In this document: positions 1 to 9,133 of the stretch, in pieces
Numbering within the stretch: the first letter of the stretch is position 1
How the letters are laid out: every line of letters begins with the position of its first letter
NCBI GenBank assembly: GCA_002840685.1
Contig: PHBU01000001.1
Location: 434,001-498,000, forward strand
Length of the DNA: 64,000 nucleotides
Origin: Chloroflexi bacterium HGW-Chloroflexi-6
GTDB lineage: Bacteria; Chloroflexota; Anaerolineae; Anaerolineales; Villigracilaceae
Direction: 5' to 3'
The notes under the pieces: generated by a model
What the model was told of the DNA's origin: nothing
Databases searched by the model: none
Seen by the model: the letters and a program-made list of their open reading frames with translations, nothing else
Translations under genes and position numbers: made by a program

Positions 1-2161
1 TCATTTCGGTGACCATCTGGGTGGTCAGGTCGGCCTTGGCCAGGAAGGTTGCGCGCTGAACGTTGGAACGTTGAACATCGTCCAGGCCAAGCATTTCGGC
101 GATTTCGGCAGAAAGTTTCAACATGCGCTCAGATTTATCGAGCACTGAGCCAAGTTTGGTCTGGAAGGTGAGCGTCTTCAGCCCGTCGCGGTAATTTTCG
201 AGCGGGAATTTGACATCTTCACGGACGAAGAAATTGGCGTCCGCAAAGCGCGCGCCGAGGACGTGTTCGTTGCCCTCTTTGACGATCTCGAGATGTTCAG
301 CATCGCCGTTGCGGATGGCAATGAAATACGGGAGCAAAGGCGCAGCATGCTGCGCCCCTACGGCGCGGATGGGAAAATAACGCTGGTGCTTTTTCATCGT
401 TCCGATCAGCACATCGCGCGGCAGGCCAAGAAAATCGGGATTGAACCCGCCCAAAACGGCGGTCGGTTTTTCGATCAGGTTCGCCACTTCGGAGAGCAGT
501 CCCGGCTCGATGATCGCCTCGCCGCCGACAGATGCGGCGGCTTTTTTGACCATTTCGACAATGGCGGCTTTGCGTTCTTCGATATCCAGGGTAATCCCGG
601 CATCGCGAATGGTATCAAAGTAGGAATCCGCCGAAGCGACGGCAATATCCGGTGAATCATAGGGCCGCAGGCCGCGTGAAACGTTGCCCGCGAGCACTCC
701 AGCGTATTCGAACGGGATAACCTGCTCACCGAGCAGCGAGACAAACCAGCGGATCGGGCGCGAGAAGGCCACGCCGCTGGCATTCCAGCGCATGGTCTTG
801 ACGAAGGAAATGCCAGCCACCAGTCCCGGCAGGGCCTCGGCCAAAACTTCGGGGGTCGGACGGCTTTTGGAACTGACAACCGCCGTAACATATTTGCCGC
901 CGTCAATTTCGCGGACTTGCAGGGCAGAGACATCCACCCCGTTCTTTTTGGCAAAACCCATCGCAGCGGGAGTCGCCATCCCGGCGGAATCAAAGGCGCG
1001 GTCGGCAGGCGGGCCCTTGACCAGGTCTTCGCGGTCGGGCTGTCCGGGGGAGAGGGCCTCAACGAAAACGGCCAGGCGGCGCGGGGTGGCGTGAACCGTT
1101 ACGGGACCATGCTCGAGGCGCAGATCCGCCAGCCATGCCGGGACCTTCTCGCGCAGCTGATTAAGCGCATGATCCACATCATTGGCGGGGAGTTCTTCGA
1201 CGCCAATTTCAAGGAGCAGAGATTGAGGAGTAGAGATTAGAGAAGAGCTTGGTTTTGGACTGCTCTCTGTTCTCTGTTCTCCAGTTTCTTTCAATAACGG
1301 ATATTCAAGTTCTTTGCGCTGTTCCAGGTACGCCAGCGCCACTTTGCGGGCCAGGTCGCGCATTTTTCCGAAACTGGCCTGGCGCTCGGTCAGGCTGACC
1401 GCGCCGCGCGCATCGAGAATATTGAAGGTATGCGAGGATTTCAGCACGTAATCGTGAGCCGGCAGAACCAGCCCCTGCGCGAGGCAGGCTTCGGATTCAG
1501 CCAGGTAGAGTTCGTACATCTGGCGGGCGCGGGCCACGTCTGCGACTTCATAATAGTATTTGGAATGTTCGAACTCTTCGCGGCGGCGGACTTCGCCGTA
1601 GGTGATGTCGTTGCCCCAGGGCTCGTCCCAGATGCCTTTGGCGTTGTTGAGCGCGATCAGGATCCGGTCGAGGCCGTAGGTGATCTCGACCGCGACCGGG
1701 TCGAGGGCCACCCCGCCGACCTGTTGGAAGTAGGTGAACTGGGTGATCTCCTGACCGTCAAGCCAGACTTCCCAGCCCAGGCCCCAGGCCGAGATGGCGG
1801 GCTGTTCCCAGTTATCTTCGACAAAGCGGATGTCATGCTGGCGCGGGTCGATGCCGATCGCTTTGAGCGAGTCGAGGTAGAGTTCCTGCGGATTGCCGGT
1901 ATCGGGCTTGAGAATGACCTGATACTGGTAGTGCATCTGCAAGCGGTTGGGGTTTTCGCCATAGCGGCCATCATCCGGGCGGACGGAGGGTTCAACGTAG
2001 GCCACGCTCCACGGTTCGGGGCCGAGCACGCGCAAAAAGGTGGCCGGGTTCATCGTGCCCGCGCCGACCTGGGTGTAGTAGGGCTGCCAGATCAGACATC
2101 CGCGCGAGGCCCAGTATTCTTGTAATTGGATGATGATGGATTGGAAGGTGTGTTTGGTCAT
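1..2161 (-). CDS. glyQS: Glycyl-tRNA synthetase, fused alpha and beta subunits (3' end cut by window)
   Basis: Charges tRNA-Gly with glycine in the cytoplasm. Reading the minus strand from the ATG at 2161, one open frame of 720 codons runs off the window start. The first part is a GlyQ alpha subunit (N-terminus [17 protein letters not shown], then [20 protein letters not shown] and [17 protein letters not shown]). After a low-complexity linker encoded around 1216-1289 comes the GlyS beta subunit ([12 protein letters not shown], then [16 protein letters not shown] and FVKTMRW-type core). Alpha and beta are separate genes in most bacteria; fused forms are known, for example in Chlamydia. I checked the frame across the linker and saw no stop codon. 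The C-terminal part of the beta subunit lies outside the window. Identity is certain; only the end is missing. Confidence 0.95.
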   Translation of the reverse strand, partial: MTKHTFQSIIIQLQEYWASRGCLIWQPYYTQVGAGTMNPATFLRVLGPEPWSVAYVEPSVRPDDGRYGENPNRLQMHYQYQVILKPDTGNPQELYLDSLKAIGIDPRQHDIRFVEDNWEQPAISAWGLGWEVWLDGQEITQFTYFQQVGGVALDPVAVEITYGLDRILIALNNAKGIWDEPWGNDITYGEVRRREEFEHSKYYYEVADVARARQMYELYLAESEACLAQGLVLPAHDYVLKSSHTFNILDARGAVSLTERQASFGKMRDLARKVALAYLEQRKELEYPLLKETGEQRTESSPKPSSSLISTPQSLLLEIGVEELPANDVDHALNQLREKVPAWLADLRLEHGPVTVHATPRRLAVFVEALSPGQPDREDLVKGPPADRAFDSAGMATPAAMGFAKKNGVDVSALQVREIDGGKYVTAVVSSKSRPTPEVLAEALPGLVAGISFVKTMRWNASGVAFSRPIRWFVSLLGEQVIPFEYAGVLAGNVSRGLRPYDSPDIAVASADSYFDTIRDAGITLDIEERKAAIVEMVKKAAASVGGEAIIEPGLLSEVANLIEKPTAVLGGFNPDFLGLPRDVLIGTMKKHQRYFPIRAVGAQHAAPLLPYFIAIRNGDAEHLEIVKEGNEHVLGARFADANFFVREDVKFPLENYRDGLKTLTFQTKLGSVLDKSERMLKLSAEIAEMLGLDDVQRSNVQRATFLAKADLTTQMVTEM
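339..356. repeat. In-frame palindrome inside the glyS part
   Basis: An 18-bp perfect palindrome (half-site GGCGCAGCA) followed by CCTAC, inside the GlyS coding sequence. On the coding strand it begins GTAGGGGCGCAG and encodes the stretch [10 protein letters not shown] in front of the conserved LPYF. A closely related palindrome sits in gatA at 46863-46884, read in the same frame. Confidence 0.7.
1216..1289. repeat. Inverted pair of heptamer arrays in the GlyQ-GlyS linker
   Basis: Left array 1216-1250 has period 7 (words such as GTAGAGA, TTAGAGA). Right array 1262-1289 has words GCTCTCT and GTTCTCT, roughly the reverse complement of the left. The unit is translated in frame as a Ser/Thr/Pro-rich linker joining the alpha and beta domains. 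Confidence 0.65.
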
Positions 2162-2203
2162 TTGAGATTTTCGATTTCTGATTTTAGATTTTAGATTGGG
2201 GAT
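2162..2203. repeat. Heptamer array directly upstream of glyQS
   Basis: Six consecutive 7-bp units, most ending in GAT (two exact TTTAGAT copies at 2183-2196), abut the glyQS start codon. On the glyQS strand the word is ATCTAAA or ATCGAAA, the same word family found in the C-terminal coding part of accC at 46208-46242. It lies in the untranslated leader between the -10 element and the ATG. Confidence 0.7.
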
Positions 2204-2218
2204 GATTGCTGGGGAAAG

Positions 2219-2224
2219 ATTATA
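2219..2224 (-). promoter_or_regulatory. Putative -10 element of glyQS
   Basis: TATAAT on the minus strand about 57 nt upstream of the glyQS ATG. No good -35 box is seen at 17 bp. The leader between it and the start codon is largely the heptamer array. Confidence 0.45.
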
Positions 2225-2269
2225 CCGTGAAAAAGAAGCCGTCCCGCAACCTGGAACGGGTCTGTGCCG

Positions 2270-2275
2270 TATAAT
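2270..2275 (+). promoter_or_regulatory. Putative -10 element of the zinc-ribbon protein gene
   Basis: TATAAT followed by AGGGCAT, 26 nt before the ATG at 2302. A GAGGAG ribosome binding site lies between them. The -35 region is weak. The same TATAATAGGGCAT context occurs upstream of the ROK kinase gene near 37205. Confidence 0.45.
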
Positions 2276-2301
2276 AGGGCATACAAACGAGGAGTATCGG
2301 T

Positions 2302-2733
2302 ATGCGAAAATTTCATCGACATGGACATCATCGCTTCGGAGGCCGCCCCAAGGCCTTGAGCAGCGCGATCTGGCTGATCGGGATCGGCGTGCTGATGCTG
2401 ACCGGTGACTGGTGGCCGGGAATCCTGGTGCTGGTCGGGTTAAGCATGGTCGTCGAAGCGGTCTTCAAAGACAAATGGCAAAATCCCGAAATCGAAACAG
2501 AAACGCCGCCCTTCGAGACACCGCCCCCTACCCCGACCGTCAATACACCGCCGGTGGTTCCATCTGTTCAGACTGAGTCGATCCCTGCAACCTATATTTA
2601 TCGCAGCGATCTATTGCCGGCCAACTGTCCGCGCTGCGGCGGGCCGGTGCGCAGCGCCGAGGTTAAGTGGACCAGCAGCAAATCGGCAGATTGCTCATAT
2701 TGCGGCTCGAAGCTGCCGATGAGAAAAGATTGA
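2302..2733 (+). CDS. Small membrane protein with C-terminal zinc ribbon
   Basis: Function not recognised; 143 aa. Residues 18-50 are two closely spaced hydrophobic segments ([29 protein letters not shown] is the core region), resembling the LiaI/DUF5668 type of short membrane module. A Pro/Thr-rich linker (about 63-90) follows, then a four-Cys zinc ribbon (CPRC near 109 and CSYC near 131). The N-terminus is basic and His-rich. A clear GAGGAG sits 7 nt upstream of the ATG. It is transcribed alone and ends at a bidirectional terminator shared with fixX. A membrane-anchored sensor or adaptor is possible but unproven. Confidence 0.75.
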   Translation: MRKFHRHGHHRFGGRPKALSSAIWLIGIGVLMLTGDWWPGILVLVGLSMVVEAVFKDKWQNPEIETETPPFETPPPTPTVNTPPVVPSVQTESIPATYIYRSDLLPANCPRCGGPVRSAEVKWTSSKSADCSYCGSKLPMRKD

Positions 2734-2751
2734 TCGATCACACAAGATAAG

Positions 2752-2784
2752 AAAACGGCCCCGTCAAAAATACGGGGCCGTTTT
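2752..2784. terminator. Bidirectional terminator
   Basis: Perfect 13-bp stem (AAAACGGCCCCGT with its complement), 7-nt loop, T-run on either strand. It separates the convergent zinc-ribbon gene and fixX. Confidence 0.9.
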
Positions 2785-2801
2785 GATGTTGAAATCTATT
2801 G

Positions 2802-3122
2802 CTAGCCGAATTTATAAGCCACGCCGAAACCGCCGCGGGGCAGCTTCCATGAAACGTTGGCGGGCGGGCACATCACACGGCAGGTGCCGCATTCGACACA
2901 GCTCTGGAAAGCGATCTGGACCGTGCCGCCGTCCTGGGTGCGATAAGCGCCGACCGGGCAAAATTGAACGCAGGGCTTGCCGGTGCAACGGATGCAGACC
3001 TGGGGATCAATGATCTTGAGGTGGGCCTCGTGCTCATCGGTGAAATACTTGAGCGACATCAAAATGTCGTCGATATAGACAGCAGGAAGATCGTTTTTAG
3101 GGGTGGTATTGGTTTCAGTCAT
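2802..3122 (-). CDS. fixX: Ferredoxin-like protein FixX
   Basis: A 106-aa polyferredoxin-type subunit of the FixABCX (EtfABCX) complex. It passes electrons from FixC towards the quinone pool. Two Cys clusters are visible: CIRCTGKPCVQFCP and CVECGTCRVMCPP, arranged as in FixX proteins, which bind an iron-sulfur cluster. It is the last gene of the fixABCX operon, 18 bp after fixC, and ends at the terminator at 2752-2784. The start is the ATG at 3122, preceded by an AGG-rich stretch. Context and motif make the call firm. Confidence 0.93.
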   Translation of the reverse strand: MTETNTTPKNDLPAVYIDDILMSLKYFTDEHEAHLKIIDPQVCIRCTGKPCVQFCPVGAYRTQDGGTVQIAFQSCVECGTCRVMCPPANVSWKLPRGGFGVAYKFG

Positions 3123-3140
3123 CAGAGTCCTACCTTTCGT

Positions 3141-4463
3141 TTAGATACCAATAATTGTTCTGCCGAAAGCGACGATATCGCCAACAGCTTTCAACAGGGG
3201 GCGGCGGTCGGTCAGCGAGCGCAGAATATCTTTGTAAAGCTGACCCTTGGGTTTGCCAAAGCCGGAGAAGAACATCCCGAGTGCGTCATTGATAAAGGTC
3301 GGGTAAACGGCCATAAAGTCTGGGTGAGTCTTCAGGAAGTGGGACAGGCCGCGGTACTGGTGCAGGTCGGTCATGATGAAGGTCTTGTCGAGACGGGCGC
3401 GATACGACGAGAGCGACTTGGCCGAGAAATCGCGTTTTTGATGCGCTTCGACAGCGGTCTCACCGGCAGCTTTACCGGCGATGATCGCCATGTTGGTGCC
3501 TTCCCAGTGCAGGGCGTTGACCATTGAAGCGGCATCACCCGCCACCAGGGCACCGTCGGTGTAAAGCTGGGGCATATCCTTCCAGCCGCCTTCGGGGATG
3601 ATATGCGCGCCATATTCCATCAGGCGGCCGCCAGCGATCAACGGGGCGATCATCGGGTGGTTCAGGTAGCGCTGCAGCAGTTCGTAGGGTTTGATGCCGG
3701 CTTTGGTCAGGGCATCCAGGGTCACACCGACGCCAACCGAAACGGAGTCGATGCCGGTGTAGAGGAAGCCCAGGCCGGGCAGGCCCATCGAAACATCGCC
3801 CATGACCGAAGCGGCCAGACCGTGTTCGTTGTCCGTAAAGCCAAAGCGGGCGTTGATGGTTTCAGCCGGCAGGGCGATCAATTGTTTGACCGCCAAAGCA
3901 GACGAATGGGCCTGAAGATCGTGCTTGATCAGCCCCAGTTTTTGGGTCAGCAGGTTGTTGACACCTTCGCAGATGATAACGATCGGGGCATAGATCTCGC
4001 CCTCGGCGCGATCAGTCACGACACCCACGACCTTGTTGTCTTCACGAATGAAATCGACAACGACGGTCTTGGTAATGGCGAACACGCCTTCTTTTTTGGC
4101 CTGATCGGCCCACCAGGCATCGAACTTGGCGCGCATCGCAACGTAGGCGTCGATCGGTTCGTTCTTGAGTTTTCCGCCCTGGGCGGTGGCGCGCACCATG
4201 CCGTCCTTGGACAGGAACCAGAATCCGGCTTCGGTCACGGGACGCTCAAGGGGTGGTTTGCGATCCCAGAGATCGGGATAGATTTCGAGCAGCGAATGAG
4301 TGTAAAGCGTGCCGCCGAAATAGTTTTTGCTGCCGGGGGCCTGTCCGCGTTCGATCATGGCGACCTTCAAGCCGCCACGGGCTGCGATCACGGCCGCAGC
4401 AGAACCGGCCAGTCCTGCGCCGACCACAATAACATCAAAACTGAGTTTTTCTTTGTTAGACAT
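3141..4463 (-). CDS. fixC: FixC, ETF-quinone oxidoreductase-type flavoprotein
   Basis: A 440-aa FAD protein that takes electrons from the FixAB flavoprotein and, with FixX, delivers them to quinone at the membrane. The N-terminal dinucleotide-binding motif VVGAGLAGSAAA (about residues 12-23) and a second FAD motif around GDAASMVNALHWEG are present, as in the GG reductase/ETF-QO superfamily. The GTG- or ATG-type choice is simple here: ATG at 4463 overlaps the end of fixB by 8 bp, the spacing expected of a translationally coupled operon. No truncation is seen. Confidence 0.93.
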   Translation of the reverse strand: MSNKEKLSFDVIVVGAGLAGSAAAVIAARGGLKVAMIERGQAPGSKNYFGGTLYTHSLLEIYPDLWDRKPPLERPVTEAGFWFLSKDGMVRATAQGGKLKNEPIDAYVAMRAKFDAWWADQAKKEGVFAITKTVVVDFIREDNKVVGVVTDRAEGEIYAPIVIICEGVNNLLTQKLGLIKHDLQAHSSALAVKQLIALPAETINARFGFTDNEHGLAASVMGDVSMGLPGLGFLYTGIDSVSVGVGVTLDALTKAGIKPYELLQRYLNHPMIAPLIAGGRLMEYGAHIIPEGGWKDMPQLYTDGALVAGDAASMVNALHWEGTNMAIIAGKAAGETAVEAHQKRDFSAKSLSSYRARLDKTFIMTDLHQYRGLSHFLKTHPDFMAVYPTFINDALGMFFSGFGKPKGQLYKDILRSLTDRRPLLKAVGDIVAFGRTIIGI

Positions 4464-5499
4464 GCTGAGCCTCTTTGAGCGCCCGAATTTGTTTGATCAT
4501 GGCCGGGATGACTTCGTAAAGGTCGCCAACAATACCCATCGTGGCGATGTCAAAAATCGGGGCATGCGGGTCGCGGTTGATGGCAAGGATGAAATCAGAT
4601 TCCTGCATCCCGACTTTGTGCTGGATCGCGCCAGAGATCCCGGCGGCGATGTAGAGCTTGGGACGCACGGTTTTGCCGGTCTGGCCAACCTGGTGATCGT
4701 ATTTGATCCAGTGGGCATCCACACAAGCGCGGCTGGCACCAACCACGCCACCAAGCTCGTCGGCCAGTTCCTGGAGCAGTTCAAAACCTTTGGCGCCGCC
4801 CAGGCCACGTCCACCGGAGACAATCACGTCTGCGTATTCAACTTTAACCGAGGCCGAGGCATTGGTGATAAATTCCAAAATTTGGGCATTGATCATCTCG
4901 GGCGTGATGGCGATCTCTTCACGGACGACATTGCCTGTGGCCTCATCCTGGCGCGGAGCCATGGTAAAGACGCGCGGGCGGACGGTCGCCATCTGCGGGC
5001 TGTGATGGCGGCACAAAATGGTCGCGATCACGTTGCCGCCAAAAGCCGGGCGGGTTGCCAGGAGCAGTTTCTTCGGGCTGTCTTTGACTTCGCCCATCGC
5101 CAGGTGAGTGGTATCGGCGGTCAAACCGGTACCAACGCTGGTTGCAACGGCGCCGGCCAGGTCGCGGCCAAGGGTGGTTGCGCCGACCAGGAAAACTTCC
5201 GGCCCGTATTTTTTAACCAAAATGGTCAGAACCGAGGTGTAAGGCTTGTTGAGATAATGCTTGACAGCGGGGTCGTCCACTACATAGACCGTATCCGCGC
5301 CGTAATGCAGCGCTTCCTTGGCGATATCTTCCACCTGATGACCCACCAGAATGCCTTCAACAACGGCTGTGTCGCCGGTCTTTGCCAGTTCGTCTTTAAC
5401 TTCATCTGCCAGACGGCGCGCCACACCCAGCAATTCCCACGCAACCTGGTGGGCTTTGCCATCTTCTTGTTCGATATAAACCCAAAAGCGCCTGATCAT
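4456..5499 (-). CDS. fixB: FixB, electron transfer flavoprotein alpha subunit
   Basis: A 347-aa ETF alpha-type subunit. The C-terminal FAD-binding domain is clear: SGGRGLGGAKGFELL, then VGQTGKTVRPKLYIAAGISG and QHKVGMQESDFILAINRDP. The N-terminal half is the usual alpha/beta domain, without the extra ferredoxin domain seen in some clostridial EtfA proteins. Its ATG at 5499 overlaps the fixA stop codon (ATGA). In bifurcating FixABCX complexes this subunit carries electrons from the FixA site towards FixC. Confidence 0.93.
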   Translation of the reverse strand: MIRRFWVYIEQEDGKAHQVAWELLGVARRLADEVKDELAKTGDTAVVEGILVGHQVEDIAKEALHYGADTVYVVDDPAVKHYLNKPYTSVLTILVKKYGPEVFLVGATTLGRDLAGAVATSVGTGLTADTTHLAMGEVKDSPKKLLLATRPAFGGNVIATILCRHHSPQMATVRPRVFTMAPRQDEATGNVVREEIAITPEMINAQILEFITNASASVKVEYADVIVSGGRGLGGAKGFELLQELADELGGVVGASRACVDAHWIKYDHQVGQTGKTVRPKLYIAAGISGAIQHKVGMQESDFILAINRDPHAPIFDIATMGIVGDLYEVIPAMIKQIRALKEAQHV

Positions 5500-6335
5500 T
5501 TCTTTACTCCTAACATGGAGGCCATACCCTCGACCCCTAAGATCTTGTCGAGAGCGGCTTTGACAGCCGCGTCCACACCAAGCTCTGCCGTTTTAATGAT
5601 TTCACCGGCAACGTGCTTCTCGGGGGTGCCGGTCTTGAAGACGGTGGTCGGAGAACCCTTCAAACCAAGCTGGGCCGGGTCAAATGTGATTGGCCCTTCC
5701 GCGGTCCAGACTTCCGGCTCATAGCGCAGCGAGTAAACCAGATCGGGCAGGGAGGCGTAAGGGATTTCGGCGATGTCTTTTTCGCAGGTTAATGCGGCGG
5801 GCAGGTTGGCCTTGATCACTTCGTTGCGGTTCTCAGTCTTGCGTTCGATGATTACCGAACGCTCTTCAAGATTCACATCGTGGATTTTGACCGCGTAACT
5901 GACAACCGGCAGATTCATACGCACGGCAACGCCCGGCCCTACCTGGGCGGTGTCACCATCGATGGCCTGCTTGCCGAAGAAGATCAGGTCGATCGGGTCT
6001 TCTGCATGAACGGCTTTGATGACCTCGGTCAGCACGTAAGACGTAGCCCATGTATCGGCTCCGGCAAACTGGCGGGCAGAGATCAGAATGGCGCGGTCAG
6101 CGCCCATTTCGATACACTCACGCAAGGAAGTGACCGCTGCGGGAGGCCCCATCGTGATGATGGTGACTTTCCCGTTGAGTTTACGCTTCCACTCCACCGC
6201 AGCGGCGACAGCGTGAGCGTCATACGGATTCAGGATCGTGGGGACGCCCTGCCGGATAAGGTTATTGGTTTCCGGGTCGATACGAATGTTGGTTGTATCG
6301 GGTACCTGTTTAATACTGACAAGTGCATGAAACAC
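5496..6335 (-). CDS. fixA: FixA, electron transfer flavoprotein beta subunit
   Basis: A 279-aa ETF beta-type subunit and first gene of fixABCX. In characterised bifurcating systems FixAB oxidises NADH and splits electrons between ferredoxin/flavodoxin and, through FixCX, quinone. Motifs include VSIKQVPDT at the N-terminus and KQAIDGDTAQVGPGVA in the nucleotide-binding region. Start choice: the GTG at 6335 has a perfect GGAGG 8 nt upstream and gives the standard N-terminus (M)FHALVSIKQVPDT. The ATGs at 6350 and 6377 would place extra residues over that ribosome binding site. Confidence 0.93.
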   Translation of the reverse strand: MFHALVSIKQVPDTTNIRIDPETNNLIRQGVPTILNPYDAHAVAAAVEWKRKLNGKVTIITMGPPAAVTSLRECIEMGADRAILISARQFAGADTWATSYVLTEVIKAVHAEDPIDLIFFGKQAIDGDTAQVGPGVAVRMNLPVVSYAVKIHDVNLEERSVIIERKTENRNEVIKANLPAALTCEKDIAEIPYASLPDLVYSLRYEPEVWTAEGPITFDPAQLGLKGSPTTVFKTGTPEKHVAGEIIKTAELGVDAAVKAALDKILGVEGMASMLGVKK

Positions 6336-6553
6336 TGTGAGTTCCTCCATCACCACTTTGGGTGGTCTTGAAATCAATCTTTATATTTATCATTATATCT
6401 CTCCAGTATTCTATATTTTAGGAAGATAAGTCGAAAGTGAGAAAAGACACATATATAATAGGACATGTCATACTTGTTTTGTCCAAATGTCATTCCCCCT
6501 ATGTTATACTTTATCGGCTTTAACCCCTAAAAAAAACTCTCCTGGAGCCGCTT
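6336..6553. promoter_or_regulatory. Divergent fixA / nuoA promoter region
   Basis: A 218-bp AT-rich gap between the divergent electron-transport operons. For nuo, an extended -10 (TGTTATACT, core 6505-6510) lies 43 nt before the nuoA ATG. A 7-bp direct repeat ATGTCAT occurs at 6465-6471 and 6487-6493, start-to-start spacing 22 bp (two helical turns), just upstream of that -10. This could be a regulator site; no known consensus is recognised. Confidence 0.5.
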
Positions 6554-6910
6554 ATGTTGCTCGAATATGCCGCGATTGCGACAATGATTCTGATCACTGC
6601 TTTGGTGGCAGTGATTGCGATTGCTTTGGGAACCTTATTCGGTCCCAAGCGCCCTACCGCCAAAAAGTTGATGCCCTACGAATCAGGCATGACCCCGATC
6701 GGGCCTGGAACGCGCCGTATCCCGGTGCGCTTTTACCTGATCGCGGTCTTGTTCATCCTGTTCGATATTGAAGTGGTCTTTTTCCTGCCCTGGGCGATCG
6801 CCTTCCGCGACCTGGGCTGGTACGGGTTCTGGGCAATGGTTGTTTTCAACATCCCGATCCTTATTGGTTTTATTTACGAGTGGAAAAAAGGAGGCCTGGA
6901 ATGGGAGTAG
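6554..6910 (+). CDS. nuoA: NADH-quinone oxidoreductase subunit A
   Basis: A 118-aa membrane subunit of complex I with three transmembrane segments. The conserved [12 protein letters not shown] motif lies in the second helix, and the loop [12 protein letters not shown] is the typical NuoA/ND3 loop near the quinone entry. First gene of a complete 14-gene operon in the standard A-to-N order. CTGGAG precedes the ATG by 6 nt. It overlaps nuoB by 10 bp. Confidence 0.96.
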   Translation: MLLEYAAIATMILITALVAVIAIALGTLFGPKRPTAKKLMPYESGMTPIGPGTRRIPVRFYLIAVLFILFDIEVVFFLPWAIAFRDLGWYGFWAMVVFNIPILIGFIYEWKKGGLEWE

Positions 6911-7383
6911 AACAAAAACTGGGCAACATGGGTGTGGTAACGGTTAAGATGGAAGAACTGATCAACTGGAGCCGCACCAATGCGATGTGGCCGATGTTGT
7001 TTGGCCTGGCCTGCTGCGCGATTGAGATGATGTCGGCCCAATCGGCCAACCACGATATGAGCCGCTTTGGCATGGAGTTGATGCGCGCCAGCCCGCGCCA
7101 GTCTGACCTGATGATCGTCGCCGGGCGAGTCACGCGCAAGATGGCCCCGGTGCTGCGCCGCCTGTACGATCAGATGCCCGACCCGAAATGGGTGATCGCC
7201 ATGGGCGATTGCGCTTCGTGCGGCGGTGTCTTCAATAATTATGCGGTCATGCAGGGTGTTGATGAAGTTGTGCCAGTCGATGTCTATGTGGCAGGCTGCC
7301 CGCCGCGCCCCGAGGCATTGATGCACGGCATTGTGACCCTGCACGAAAAAGTACGCGGCGAAAAATTAAAGGATTGGGCCTAA
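6901..7383 (+). CDS. nuoB: NADH-quinone oxidoreductase subunit B (N2 cluster)
   Basis: A 160-aa peripheral-arm subunit holding the terminal [4Fe-4S] cluster N2 that reduces quinone. The tandem Cys pair (LACCAIEMM) and GDCASCGG plus GCPPRPEAL supply the four Cys ligands. The ATG at 6901 is chosen over one at 6880 because GGAGG sits just upstream (6890-6894) and the resulting N-terminus [13 protein letters not shown] is normal for the family. Confidence 0.96.
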   Translation: MGVEQKLGNMGVVTVKMEELINWSRTNAMWPMLFGLACCAIEMMSAQSANHDMSRFGMELMRASPRQSDLMIVAGRVTRKMAPVLRRLYDQMPDPKWVIAMGDCASCGGVFNNYAVMQGVDEVVPVDVYVAGCPPRPEALMHGIVTLHEKVRGEKLKDWA

Positions 7384-7385
7384 CC

Positions 7386-7898
7386 ATGAGCGAAGCGTTG
7401 CAAAGTTATCAACAACGGTTGGCGCAGGCTTTTCAGGCCGAGACCAGCGAATTTGCAGGAGAAATCAGCCTGATCGTGCCCGCTCCCAAAATACTCGAAG
7501 CGGCGCGCATGATCCACGATGAATTTGGCTTCGACTTTCTGGCCTACGTTACAGCAGTCGATTACTGGCCTGAGGAAAACCCGCGCTTTCATGTGGTTTA
7601 CGCTTTCCGCTCGTTGTCGCAGAAGTTGATCCTGCATCTGCGCGCGCCAGTGCCGGGGATTTCCCCCTCCCTGCCAAGTATCGAGCCGGTCTACCGCAAC
7701 GCCAACTGGCAGGAGCGCGAAGTCTTCGATATGTTCGGGATCAAGTTCGAGGGCCATTCCGACCCGCGCCGCATCCTGATGCCCGCCGACTGGCAGGGGC
7801 ATCCCCAGCGCAAGGATTATCCGCTTGGCTACGAAGAGCCGCAGTATTCCTTTAATTTCGATGAAATCAAGGCGCGCAAGCCCGCCCCCAAGGAGTAG
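7386..7898 (+). CDS. nuoC: NADH-quinone oxidoreductase subunit C
   Basis: A 170-aa 30-kDa-type subunit of the complex I connecting module. The family signature appears as [27 protein letters not shown] in pieces: [13 protein letters not shown] then [10 protein letters not shown], followed by [14 protein letters not shown]. It starts 2 nt after nuoB. NuoC is a separate protein here, not fused to NuoD as in E. coli. The ATG at 7386 gives the expected N-terminus. Confidence 0.95.
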   Translation: MSEALQSYQQRLAQAFQAETSEFAGEISLIVPAPKILEAARMIHDEFGFDFLAYVTAVDYWPEENPRFHVVYAFRSLSQKLILHLRAPVPGISPSLPSIEPVYRNANWQEREVFDMFGIKFEGHSDPRRILMPADWQGHPQRKDYPLGYEEPQYSFNFDEIKARKPAPKE

Positions 7899-7903
7899 CG
7901 CCG

Positions 7904-9133
7904 ATGACCCAGATCCAGGAAGTTTCTTTAGATGAAATCCGCCACCTGGTTTCAGAGCGCGCCCTGACGGGCGATACCATGCTTCTGAACATGGGGCCGC
8001 AGCACCCGTCAACGCACGGGGTTTTGCGCCTGCTGCTCGAACTGGACGGCGAAACAGTGGTCAATTGCATTCCTGATATTGGTTTCCTGCATACCGGTAT
8101 CGAGAAGAACATGGAATCCAAGACCTACCAGAAGGCTGAGGTCATGACCGACCGCATGGATTATATGAACACGGTCGGCAATAACTTCACCTACTGTCTG
8201 GCAGTTGAAAAACTGGTTGGACTGGATGTTCCCGCGCGCGCCCAGGCCATTCGCGTCATCCTGGCCGAACTGACCCGCATCCAGTCGCACCTGGTCTGGC
8301 TCGGGACGGCCGCTCTCGACGTAGCGGCCATGTCGGTTTTTCTGTACTGCTTCCGCGAACGCGAACAAATTCTCGACATCATGGAGCTGGTCTCAGGCCA
8401 GCGCATGATGACCACTTACATCCGCCCCGGCGGCGTCTGGCGCGACGTTCCGGTCGAATTCGAAGCCGCGGTGCGCGATTTTATCAAGATCATCCCCAAG
8501 CGGATCGACGAGTACGAAGCGATGCTGACGAAGAATCCGCTTTTCCTCGACCGCTGCCTGGGGATTGGCGTGATCTCTGGCGAGGAAGCCATCAACTGGG
8601 GTCTGACCGGCGCCACCCTGCGCGCTTCCGGCCCGGACTACGATCTACGCAAATACGCGCCCTATTCGGGATACGAGCAATACGATTTCGAGGTGCCGAC
8701 CCATACCGATGGCGACGTTTACGCCCGCTACCTGATCCGGATCGAGGAAATGCGCCAGTCGATCCGAATTATCGAACAGGCCATGGCAAAAATACCGCTC
8801 GGGCCGGTACGCTCGAACAACTATAAATTTGTCCCGCCGCCGCGCTCCGAGATCGGCACCAGCATGGAAGCGCTGATTCACCACTTCAAGTTATGGACGG
8901 AAGGCTTCAGCGCGCCGAAAGGCTCCGTCTATGCCGCGACCGAATCCCCGCGCGGTGAGTTGGGTTGTTTCCTCGAAGGCGATGGCGGCCCCAAGCCTTA
9001 CCGCGTCCACTTCCGCGCCCCTTCGTTCGACAACCTGCAAGTCCTGCCACGCCTTTCCAAAGGGCATTTCGTAGCCGACCTGGTGGCGATCATCGGCTCA
9101 ATTGACATCGTACTCGGAGATATTGACCGATGA
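7904..9133 (+). CDS. nuoD: NADH-quinone oxidoreductase subunit D
   Basis: A 409-aa 49-kDa-type subunit which, with NuoB, forms the quinone-binding cavity. Typical motifs are visible: NMGPQHPSTHGVLR, the HTGIEKNME stretch with the quinone-site region, and the C-terminal ESPRGELGCFLEGDG and DLVAIIGSIDIVLGDIDR. AAGGAG lies 9 nt before the ATG. It overlaps nuoE by 4 bp. Confidence 0.96.
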   Translation: MTQIQEVSLDEIRHLVSERALTGDTMLLNMGPQHPSTHGVLRLLLELDGETVVNCIPDIGFLHTGIEKNMESKTYQKAEVMTDRMDYMNTVGNNFTYCLAVEKLVGLDVPARAQAIRVILAELTRIQSHLVWLGTAALDVAAMSVFLYCFREREQILDIMELVSGQRMMTTYIRPGGVWRDVPVEFEAAVRDFIKIIPKRIDEYEAMLTKNPLFLDRCLGIGVISGEEAINWGLTGATLRASGPDYDLRKYAPYSGYEQYDFEVPTHTDGDVYARYLIRIEEMRQSIRIIEQAMAKIPLGPVRSNNYKFVPPPRSEIGTSMEALIHHFKLWTEGFSAPKGSVYAATESPRGELGCFLEGDGGPKPYRVHFRAPSFDNLQVLPRLSKGHFVADLVAIIGSIDIVLGDIDR

